Shown here one piece after another: positions 45,056-51,876 of a DNA stretch of 64,000 bases. The stretch spans positions 806,001 through 870,000 of the forward strand of contig NZ_JAENIK010000004.1 in assembly GCF_016595465.1 (NCBI RefSeq). Reading direction: 5' to 3'. The notes under the pieces are model-generated. The model did no database searches. It had not been told where the DNA came from and saw nothing but the letters and a program-made list of their open reading frames with translations. The position numbers and the translations under genes were made by a program. Source of the DNA: Luteolibacter yonseiensis. GTDB lineage: Bacteria > Verrucomicrobiota > Verrucomicrobiia > Verrucomicrobiales > Akkermansiaceae. The stretch's first letter is position 1; each line of letters opens with the position of its first letter.

Positions 45056-45264
45056 TTGGAAGCTCCTTTCTTGCGTGGGTTCACACGGGTTTCTCTCGCC
45101 TCGATCAAATAGTCGATGGCGGAGGGGCGGATGCGGACGGCGCGTCCAAGACGGACGACCGGGAGATCACCGGATGCGATGAGTTCGTCAACCGTCCGAA
45201 GGGATACGTGGAGGCGTGCCCCAACGTCTTTTCTATTTAGCAGCGGTGCATTGGTGGTAACCAT
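45052..45264 (-). CDS. AlpA/excisionase-like helix-turn-helix regulator
   Basis: 70 aa. LLNRKDVGARLHVSLRTVDELIASGDLPVVRLGRAVRIRP, given here in outline, matches the HTH_17/AlpA pattern: a helix-turn-helix, then an Arg-rich wing and a DYLIEA anchor (residues ~8-55). Such proteins act as excisionase or early activator in PICIs and P4-type satellites. First gene of the six-gene overlapping operon that includes the helicase. Confidence 0.8.
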   Translation of the reverse strand: MVTTNAPLLNRKDVGARLHVSLRTVDELIASGDLPVVRLGRAVRIRPSAIDYLIEARETRVNPRKKGASK

Positions 45265-45324
45265 GCCGCTACTAGGCGCAGTTGCTCGCGCTCAAGTCGT
45301 AGGCATTGAATCGCCGTTACGTGC

Positions 45325-45915
45325 CTACCTTTCCTTCAAGGTGAACAGTCCCGATTCCTTCCAAAGACGGCTCCATCCTTTTTTGTCTTCGGGAGATGGC
45401 TGGTCCTTGAACTCTTCCGGCCTGGCGACGATATACTTGCGGAGCTGTGGCTTGGTGGGCTCTTTTCCCGTAGCCTCGATATATCTACAATATGCAAGAT
45501 ATGCGAATCCATTTCTATGAGGAAGCGCTTCATGATTTCTCTTTAACGAGATCAATCTTTTGAAAAAGTCGTCCGCCTGATCCGCCGTAAATTTTTCAAC
45601 CACACGGACGAGAAGATCTCCGGCTGTCTGACGCTCGAAATCCATGGGTTCACCAACGATGATTCCCGCGAATATGCATGAAAGAATGGATTCTTGATTG
45701 TATGGATCAACCCTTGCTCTATCCAATACAGATTGTCGGAAATTAGCTGAGAATGCTTCATCCTCTTCGGCTGACGGTGGATTCACAGAAGCGTCTGGAA
45801 TTGGAAAGCCCCAAGTGGCTTCAAATTTTTCCCGGTCTTCGGGTGTGATGTCCTCTTCATGAGAAAGGGATCGCCAGTCGCGCGGCTGGGATTTTGTTTT
45901 TTTCGGCCTGCTCAT
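45325..45915 (-). CDS. Hypothetical protein coupled to the integrase
   Basis: 196 aa. ATG 45915 overlaps the integrase stop by 4 nt, so the two are co-translated. Basic N-terminus (MSRPKKTKSQPRD), acidic middle, then helical sequence with AYLAYCRYIEATGKEPTKPQLRKYI, which could be a DNA-contacting helical bundle. No family recognised; a recombination accessory role is inferred from coupling. Confidence 0.58.
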   Translation of the reverse strand: MSRPKKTKSQPRDWRSLSHEEDITPEDREKFEATWGFPIPDASVNPPSAEEDEAFSANFRQSVLDRARVDPYNQESILSCIFAGIIVGEPMDFERQTAGDLLVRVVEKFTADQADDFFKRLISLKRNHEALPHRNGFAYLAYCRYIEATGKEPTKPQLRKYIVARPEEFKDQPSPEDKKGWSRLWKESGLFTLKER

Positions 45916-47222
45916 GCCGTCCTCCTCCCTGTTTTGATGTTCGTCACGTTCTCGGTTTTCGCGGTCGGTCTGATCGCCCAGAATGCTTTCGCCTCGGCCT
46001 CGGTTGAGATTCCCTTGTAATGCCGGTGCAACAGCTCAGGACTGCCGCCGTGGCCGAGTTGGATCGATGTTTCCCCGGCGTGCCGGAACGCGAGCAGGTG
46101 GAACGTGGCGAAGCTGTGGCGTGCGGCGTTGGCGGGCATGGGGGATGGGAATGGTCGTGGCGGTTCCTCTCCGTTCTTCACGGCCTCCTCCTTGGCTGCC
46201 TCGTCCTCGACCTTCAACCGGTTCGTGGCCTTGGCCAGATGGTAACGGCGGGCCATGGCGGAGCGGGTGACGAGCGCCCCGTCTGTCTGGGCATGGGGAG
46301 TGAGGAACGCGGCAAGCACCGGCTCGATTTTCAAGGTTCTCGAGTTCCCGGTTTTCGTGACGGTGTCGGGCAGGTGGATCTCACCGGCGGCAAGGTCGAT
46401 CATGCTCCAGTCCATCCGGACGGCCTCGGCTTCCCGCACACCGGAGAAAAAGCGGACAGCCCAAAACGGGACGAGCGCGGGAGACTCCTTTTCCAGAGCA
46501 TCGAAGAGACGAGCCACGTCAGCGGGCCGGAGGATGCCGGGGCGGACCTTCGGCGGCTTGGGGCGGGCGGCATCCGTGACCGGGTTGTTCTCCACCCAGC
46601 CGCGAGTCTTCGCGTAGTTGAAAAGCCCCGACACGGCGAGACGGTGGTTTCGTTTCGCCAGCAACCCGACTTGCGCCGGTTCACCTTCCCGCCCTGGCTT
46701 CCGTTTCACAGGGCCCCGCTGGCGGATGGCGGACAGGGAGAGAATCCAGTCGGAAATCTCCGCCGTCGTGATCGAAGAAATGACACGCGGGCCGAAGTCC
46801 TTCGCGAACCGACCGCAGCGTGTGCGGATGCCTTGCAGGCTCATCGGACGCAGTCCCTCGGCGGTCTTGGCCACCTCGTAGGCATCCAGCGCCGCCGCAA
46901 CCGTCACGCTGGACCGGCTGGCCTTCCATGTGGCCCCGTAGCCTTGCAGGACGGAAAGCAGGGAGGGTGGGGGAGCGTGGGGAACGCCCTCGACGAACGC
47001 CCGCCAATAGGCGAGGGCGGCCCGCTCCTCCTCGGTGACGAATCCGAAGTCGGATCCCAGCTTGCCGGTCTCCTTGGCCTGCTCCTTTGCAAAGGCCGCA
47101 GCCTCCGTCTGGTTGGTGAAAAAGCGGTCTTTCCGCTTCCCGTCCGGGCCGTAGAATCTGACCCGGTGGCTGTAGCGGGGATGCTTGCAAGGCACCGCTT
47201 CAATGACGTTTTTCATGACCAT
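45912..47222 (-). CDS. int: Tyrosine recombinase/integrase of the island
   Basis: 436 aa; start at ATG 47222 or 47216. An N-terminal arm-binding region, a SAM-like core-binding domain (about residues 105-205) and the catalytic domain from ~230. Catalytic residues visible: Arg263 (SGVREAEAV), Lys290 (TKTGNSR), Arg368 (NAARHSF), His391 (QLGHGG) and nucleophile Tyr402 (HRHYKG). The His of the usual HxxR motif is Asn365. Its gene reads inward from the right repeat, so it should catalyse integration at tRNA-Arg. Confidence 0.92.
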   Translation of the reverse strand: MVMKNVIEAVPCKHPRYSHRVRFYGPDGKRKDRFFTNQTEAAAFAKEQAKETGKLGSDFGFVTEEERAALAYWRAFVEGVPHAPPPSLLSVLQGYGATWKASRSSVTVAAALDAYEVAKTAEGLRPMSLQGIRTRCGRFAKDFGPRVISSITTAEISDWILSLSAIRQRGPVKRKPGREGEPAQVGLLAKRNHRLAVSGLFNYAKTRGWVENNPVTDAARPKPPKVRPGILRPADVARLFDALEKESPALVPFWAVRFFSGVREAEAVRMDWSMIDLAAGEIHLPDTVTKTGNSRTLKIEPVLAAFLTPHAQTDGALVTRSAMARRYHLAKATNRLKVEDEAAKEEAVKNGEEPPRPFPSPMPANAARHSFATFHLLAFRHAGETSIQLGHGGSPELLHRHYKGISTEAEAKAFWAIRPTAKTENVTNIKTGRRTA

Positions 47223-47258
47223 GCATTATCCCGCAACCCGGCGCGCGGCAAGCAAAAA

Positions 47259-47277
47259 GGATTACACGGGATTACAA
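47259..47277 (+). repeat. Tandem GGATTACA pair, putative right arm-type integrase site
   Basis: GGATTACA twice with 10-nt period, 38 bp inside the right 52-bp repeat. It mirrors the pair at 32598-32619 and lies in the integrase promoter region. Confidence 0.55.
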
Positions 47278-47314
47278 CGCCTGAATTTGCCTTGTAAAAT
47301 AAAGGATCATCGGC

Positions 47315-47366
47315 GGTTTCCTAAACTCTAGATTCAAGTTCGATTCTTGACGGGGGCATTTGGTGC
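47315..47366. repeat. attR-type direct repeat (52 bp)
   Basis: Exact copy of the 3' half of tRNA-Arg plus 8 nt. The 5' half of the tRNA is absent here, so this is the junction left by integration, not a second tRNA. Confidence 0.95.
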
Positions 47367-47455
47367 GCGATTTCTTCCGGCTCGGGCCACCACGTTCCGG
47401 ATTGCCAGATCTTCAAACCTTTGGGATCGACGGATTTGGAGAGATACAGGGCCAT
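47321..47455 (-). CDS. Doubtful 44-codon frame overlapping attR
   Basis: Reads MALYLSKSVDPKGLKIWQSG and continues to a stop inside the tRNA-derived repeat. The first 33 residues look protein-like. The last 12 come from the antisense of the tRNA fragment, so the frame may be a real small gene whose end was altered, or chance. No good ribosome site. Confidence 0.25.
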   Translation of the reverse strand: MALYLSKSVDPKGLKIWQSGTWWPEPEEIAHQMPPSRIELESRV

Positions 47456-47497
47456 TTTTAAGCGTGCGTTCCGCAACGCGATTGTTAGAAGTGTGCC

Positions 47498-47764
47498 ATG
47501 ACCAAGGAAGAGTTGGCGGAATGCTTGGGGTGGGAGGTGCGGTTTTCCCTCAATGGGGTCGATGTCGGTGCCAGGTTATGGCGCGAAATGGACCGCTTTT
47601 ACATCGATCCCGAGGAAGTTCCCCAAGACGCCCAGGTTCCATACGCTCCTTTTCATACGGTTACTCCCCGCTACCTGTCGGATGAGGACATCGCCGGGAT
47701 GCGCACCAGCGGTCCGGGGGTTCTGTCATCCGATATTTCGTTGAGGATAGTGGATGACGTCTAG
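47498..47764 (+). CDS. Hypothetical 88-aa protein
   Basis: First chromosomal gene right of the island. MTKEELAECLGWEVRFSLNG is acidic and soluble; the C-terminal half is Asp/Pro-rich (YLSDEDIAGMRTSGPGVL). No family recognised. Codon use fits the host. Confidence 0.55.
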   Translation: MTKEELAECLGWEVRFSLNGVDVGARLWREMDRFYIDPEEVPQDAQVPYAPFHTVTPRYLSDEDIAGMRTSGPGVLSSDISLRIVDDV

Positions 47765-47817
47765 ACTTCTGGTCCCGAGCGGACCTCACCATAGCCAGAA
47801 AAAGCCGCTTCGCACCG

Positions 47818-48744
47818 GTGATGCTTGTCGACGGTTCGGGTTCCGGATTACTCTCGAAAATGGAAGCTGCGGATACCGGAACTCCGAAAAGCCTGCGGAC
47901 AAGAGGTGTCCTGTTGGCCGTGGGTTCCGCGGCATCCAATCAGGTCGGAGCGGCAATGGGTTCTCTCGCATTCCCCGTGCTGGGACCACCCGGAGTTGTG
48001 GCGGTCCGGCAGGCGATCGCGGCCGTGTTGCTGTGGTCCATTGCCAAGCCGCGGTTGGGAAGTTTCACGCGGGCCCAATGGATTCCCGTGCTGTCTCTCG
48101 CGCTTGCGTTGGGCGTCATGAATCTGACGCTCTATTTCGCGATCCAGCGGATCGGACTGGGATTGGCTGTCGCTCTTGAATTCCTGGGCCCGCTGGGAGT
48201 ATCATTATTTGGCGCGCGCTCCCGGGCCGTTGTTGTTGCGGCGGCGCTTGCGGGTATCGGGGTGCTCGCCCTGACACACCCGGACGCATCAAGTGACTTT
48301 GCGGGTATCGGACTGGCACTTTTGGCCGCCTGCGGCTGGGCATCCTATATCCTGTTGAACCGCACCATCGGGCGTCGTCTGCCCGGCTTGGAGGGAACGG
48401 CGGTTGCGACCGGTATTTCGGCGAGTTTGTTTTTTCCAATCGGAGTATTCATTTTCATCAAGGCACAGCCGGGTGTGGCCATCGTGTGCTATGCCGTCGG
48501 TGCGGGTGTTTTGGCCTCCGCCATTCCCTTCGCCCTGGATCTGGTGACGCTTCGCCGTCTGCCGCCATCGCTTTTCGGAGTGATTTCGAGCATCCAGCCT
48601 GTTTTCGCCGCTTTGGTAGGAGTCGTGATTCTGCGCCAACCGTTGATCCCGCTCGAGTGGTTGGGAATCCTGCTGATCGCGGCGGCGAACATCATCGTTT
48701 TAAGTTTTGGCGGCTCGGGGCGCGGCAAAGCTCTTTTCAATTGA
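47818..48744 (+). CDS. EamA-family transporter, RhtA-like exporter
   Basis: 308 aa (ATG 47860 gives 294). Ten predicted membrane helices in two EamA repeats, with QVGAAMGSLAFPVLGPPGVVAVRQ and ALEFLGPLGVSL typical of RhtA, the threonine/homoserine exporter. Inner-membrane drug/metabolite transporter; substrate not certain. Convergent with alkB. Confidence 0.87.
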   Translation: MMLVDGSGSGLLSKMEAADTGTPKSLRTRGVLLAVGSAASNQVGAAMGSLAFPVLGPPGVVAVRQAIAAVLLWSIAKPRLGSFTRAQWIPVLSLALALGVMNLTLYFAIQRIGLGLAVALEFLGPLGVSLFGARSRAVVVAAALAGIGVLALTHPDASSDFAGIGLALLAACGWASYILLNRTIGRRLPGLEGTAVATGISASLFFPIGVFIFIKAQPGVAIVCYAVGAGVLASAIPFALDLVTLRRLPPSLFGVISSIQPVFAALVGVVILRQPLIPLEWLGILLIAAANIIVLSFGGSGRGKALFN

Positions 48745-48771
48745 GAAATCCGCGCGTTCTGTTGCGAGTTC

Positions 48772-49401
48772 TCACGGAATGGTGCCGGAATGGCTGTCCA
48801 TCCCCGCCATCCTGCGGAAGGTCAGGTTGATGCGCGGGGTTTTGATCTTCGCGGATTTGGGAATGCAATGGAGCCAATGGGTCTGGGTGGTGTCTTTCAT
48901 GACGAGCAGGCTGCCGCTTTCCAGAAGGACGGAAACCTTCTCGTCCGTGCGCTTGTGCTTGAGGCGGAATTCCCGCGCGGCTCCGAAGCTGACGGAGGCG
49001 ATGGCGCTGTCCTTGCCGAGGGATTTCTCGTCGTCGCTGTGCCATGACATGCCTTCGCTTCCATCGTGATAGAGGTTGAGCAGGCAGGAATTGAAAACCG
49101 CGCCGGTCAGTTTTTCGACCAGGTCCTTGAGCGCGGCGAGTTCCGGTGCCCAGACGAGGGCCTGTTTGGTGGTGCCGGAGTAGGTGTAGGAAAAATCCGA
49201 GTCTCCATACCATGCGACCTTCCTGGCGGTGGTGATGCGCCTGCCGTAGATCACGACTTCGTCATGTTTCCACGGGATGTCGCGGAGGAGGGTTTCGTAA
49301 TGGTTCCGCGTGTCCACAACGCTCAGGATGGGGCCGAAGTAATTCACCGTGCCATCGCGTGGCAGGAGATTGGTCGTGGGGTCATTTCCGAAAAAATCCA
49401 T
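48772..49401 (-). CDS. alkB: Alpha-ketoglutarate-dependent dioxygenase AlkB
   Basis: 209 aa from ATG 49401 (MDFFGNDPTTNLLP); the frame extends to 49482. Iron ligands lie in MSWHSDDE (His-x-Asp) and THWLHCIP (His), with the 2-oxoglutarate Arg in RINLTFR. LNLYHDGSEGMSWHSDDE is a hallmark of the AlkB/ALKBH2-3 group that repairs alkylated bases oxidatively. Confidence 0.9.
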   Translation of the reverse strand: MDFFGNDPTTNLLPRDGTVNYFGPILSVVDTRNHYETLLRDIPWKHDEVVIYGRRITTARKVAWYGDSDFSYTYSGTTKQALVWAPELAALKDLVEKLTGAVFNSCLLNLYHDGSEGMSWHSDDEKSLGKDSAIASVSFGAAREFRLKHKRTDEKVSVLLESGSLLVMKDTTQTHWLHCIPKSAKIKTPRINLTFRRMAGMDSHSGTIP

Positions 49402-49489
49402 GGCTTGCGGCGAGGCGTCAGTATGGTGCCGGAAAACCGATGTTGCAACGAGACGGCTCGGGCGACCGGTGATCGCCTCCACACCCGGT

Positions 49490-51568
49490 TCACCAAACCT
49501 TCACTTGGGATTCCGGAGACCGCCACATGGGTTGGCCGGGTTTGATGCCGAAGGCTTCATGGAACTCGGGAATGTTCGAGAGGGGGACATTGACCCGCCA
49601 GTGGGGCGGGGCGTGCACGTCGCTGAGCAGCTTGGCGCGCAGGTTTTCCTCACGGTCCTTGTAGATCCATGCATAGGTGTAGCCGAGGAAGAAACGCTGG
49701 ACCGGAGTGAATCCGCCGATCGATTCGCCCTTGCGGAACTGCTCGGTCTTCTTGAACGCGTCGAGCGCCAGTTGCACGCCGCCCAGGTCGGCGAGGTTTT
49801 CACCCAGGCTGGCCTCGCCGTTGATGGAAAGTCCGGGCAGGGGCTGGATGGCGTCGTATTGTGCGACCATCACGGCCGCCCGCTTCTGGAAGCGTGTCCC
49901 GTCCTCCTCCGTCCACCAGTCCTTGAGGTTGCCTGCGGCATCGAATTTCCGGCCTTCGTCGTCGAACCCGTGGGTGATCTCGTGACCGATGGTGGAGGCG
50001 GCGGCGTAGCCGTAGACCATGGCATCGTCCAGCGCGCTGTCCTTCATGCCCGGAACAGAGAAAATGGCGGCGGGCAGCACGATCTCATTGTTGGAGGGCT
50101 GGTAGTAGGCGTTGTAGGTCTGGGGCGTCATTTCCCACTCCGTACGATCCACCGGTTTGGCGAATTTGGAAATCATGTCGGCGAACTGCCAGCGGGCGGC
50201 GAGCATCATGTTGCCGCACCAGGAATCCGTCCCCACGACCAATGCCGACTGGTCTTTCCAGCGGTCCGGATAGCCGACTTTCACGGCGAGCTTGTCGAGT
50301 TTCTCCCGGGCCTTCGCCTTGGTCGCGTCGCTCATCCAATCCAGCTTTTCGATGCGTTCGCGGAACGCGCCCCGGACGTGCTCGACCAGCTCCGCGTAGC
50401 GGCGTTTCTCACGCTCCGGGAAATATTCCTTCACGAAAATTTTCCCCAACATCATGCCCATCGCGAATTCCTGGGCCTCCAGCACGCGTTTCCAGCGGGG
50501 CTGCGGTTCCTTCTGTCCCGAGAGGATTTTCCCGGTGAAGGCGAAGTCCTCGTGCTCCCACGCCTTGCCCATGTATGGGGCGTAGGTAGAGACCAGCCGG
50601 AGACGCAGGTAGTCCTTGAGCACGGGGAGGGATGTCTCCTTCAGCAGACGGTCCAGTTCGGTGAAAAACTCCGGCTGGCCGACGATGACGGAATCCGGGC
50701 GCAGCGACATCGCCGCCAGCCGGTCCTGCCAGACGATCAGGGGCGTGTGCTTTTCGGTAAGTCCCCCGGGCGTCATTTTGTGATAGTTAGCCCCCGGATC
50801 ACGCAGGTCCTCCAGTTTCCGCGATGCCTTGGCCAGGGCGGTCTCCAGTTCCATGACCTTGTCCGACGCCTTGCGGGCGTCGTCATCGGCGCGACCGAGG
50901 AGCACCAGCATCCGGGTGAGGTGGGCGGAGTATTCCTGGCGGACCTTCGCCGTTCCCTTTTCCGGGTTGAAATAAAAATCCCGCTCGGGCAGTCCCAGTC
51001 CGCCCTGCCAGATGTGGACGGACATCAGATCGCTCTGCTTCTCATCCTGTCCCACCGACACGGCGCAGAACGTTTCCACCATCAATGACCGGAGTGCGAA
51101 GGAGGCGTCCAGCACGCCGCCGACGGTTTCGATCGAATCGATCATCGCAAGCTCCTTGCTCAGCGGTGCCAGCCCCGCGGCATCCGCCTTGGCCTCATCC
51201 ATCGCTGTGGCCCAGAAATCGCCGATCTTCCGCTGCTCGCTTCCTTCCGCAGCCCCTGCCTTGGCCGCCTCCTCGTTGATCGAGCGGAGCTTCGCCAGCA
51301 ACTCGTCCCGCACCAGATTGCCGATGCCCCATGCCGCCTCGGATGCGGGGATCGGGTTGCGCGCCAGCCAGCCTCCGTTCGCGTATGTGTAAAAGTCCAC
51401 CGCCGGATCCACCGAGGTGTCCAGATTCGCCGCGAGAATGTCCTTGGGCGGGGATGGCTCCGGGGTGATCTGGGCGGGAGCCGGCATCGCGGAGCTGAGA
51501 AGAAAAGCGCTCGCAAGCAGCCGGGCGGCCAACGATGGAGGGAGAGGGAAGACGGTTTTTGGCATCAT
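49490..51568 (-). CDS. M13 family metallopeptidase (PepO/neprilysin-like)
   Basis: 692 aa from ATG 51568 (MMPKTVF); the frame extends to 51628. Signal peptide to about residue 32. DFYTYANGGW begins the M13 N-terminal domain. The zinc motif is HEITH in STIGHEITHGFDDEGRKFD, with the third ligand Glu in GENLADLGG, and the C-terminal CxxW is replaced by QPMWRSP. A periplasmic or exported endopeptidase for short peptides. Confidence 0.92.
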   Translation of the reverse strand: MMPKTVFPLPPSLAARLLASAFLLSSAMPAPAQITPEPSPPKDILAANLDTSVDPAVDFYTYANGGWLARNPIPASEAAWGIGNLVRDELLAKLRSINEEAAKAGAAEGSEQRKIGDFWATAMDEAKADAAGLAPLSKELAMIDSIETVGGVLDASFALRSLMVETFCAVSVGQDEKQSDLMSVHIWQGGLGLPERDFYFNPEKGTAKVRQEYSAHLTRMLVLLGRADDDARKASDKVMELETALAKASRKLEDLRDPGANYHKMTPGGLTEKHTPLIVWQDRLAAMSLRPDSVIVGQPEFFTELDRLLKETSLPVLKDYLRLRLVSTYAPYMGKAWEHEDFAFTGKILSGQKEPQPRWKRVLEAQEFAMGMMLGKIFVKEYFPEREKRRYAELVEHVRGAFRERIEKLDWMSDATKAKAREKLDKLAVKVGYPDRWKDQSALVVGTDSWCGNMMLAARWQFADMISKFAKPVDRTEWEMTPQTYNAYYQPSNNEIVLPAAIFSVPGMKDSALDDAMVYGYAAASTIGHEITHGFDDEGRKFDAAGNLKDWWTEEDGTRFQKRAAVMVAQYDAIQPLPGLSINGEASLGENLADLGGVQLALDAFKKTEQFRKGESIGGFTPVQRFFLGYTYAWIYKDREENLRAKLLSDVHAPPHWRVNVPLSNIPEFHEAFGIKPGQPMWRSPESQVKVW

Positions 51569-51876
51569 TGTTGCGACAAGAAATAGTTCCTTCGGAGGAG
51601 AATGGCAAGGCATGCGGAATGTCGCCAAACTTAAGGCTTTCCCGGGAAGTCTTCTCGCCGACCGGAGCTTAAGGAAGCTTGTGTCACGAGGATTTGCAAC
51701 TCCTCGGCCTCCTCTTGTGATTCATAACATGTGTCAAATGAACGCGCGTTGAAAGCAGCGGACGTGAATGTACCAAGCGACAGATTTTTCCAAAAAGATT
51801 GATAATTGTATAGTTGGTAGCCAAAGTGAGGTGTCACCAAGCGGTGATATTAATCGGAGAATAATTCAGAATCATC
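51569..51876. other. AT-rich intergenic segment before the 1447-aa gene
   Basis: About 300 bp with no gene. From ~51750 the composition becomes AT-rich and stays so through the following gene, marking the likely left boundary of acquired DNA. A small hairpin CGAGGA/TCCTCG is near 51687. I see no direct repeat or transposase. Confidence 0.5.

Larger units (their letters stand above)
32434..47366. mobile_element. Integrated island at tRNA-Arg, phage-satellite-like, ~14.9 kb
   Basis: Perfect 52-bp direct repeats (32434-32485 and 47315-47366) derived from the tRNA 3' half bound the element. A tyrosine integrase gene lies 92 bp inside the right repeat, reading inward. Contents, right to left: integrase, unknown gene, AlpA-like regulator, RepA-like helicase operon, Nu1-like terminase small subunit, several unknown genes, a TIR protein, a small HTH operon, a DNA methyltransferase and two small genes. 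No capsid, portal, tail or large terminase is seen. Intergenic stretches are AT-richer than the flanking chromosome and unusually hairpin-rich. Confidence 0.88.

Noticed and set aside
46020-47297. 425-codon + strand frame opposite the integrase
   Set aside because: The integrase has all domains on the - strand; the opposite frame has no homology.
32434-47366. Complete prophage
   Set aside because: No portal, major capsid, large terminase, tail or lysis gene could be recognised in 14.9 kb.
32434-47366. Integrative conjugative element
   Set aside because: No relaxase, coupling protein or type IV secretion gene is present.
47315-47366. Second tRNA gene
   Set aside because: Only the 3' half is present; the acceptor 5' strand and D arm are missing.
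49349-51088. 579-codon open frame opposite the M13 peptidase
   Set aside because: Shadow frame; the peptidase on the other strand has an intact zinc site and signal peptide.
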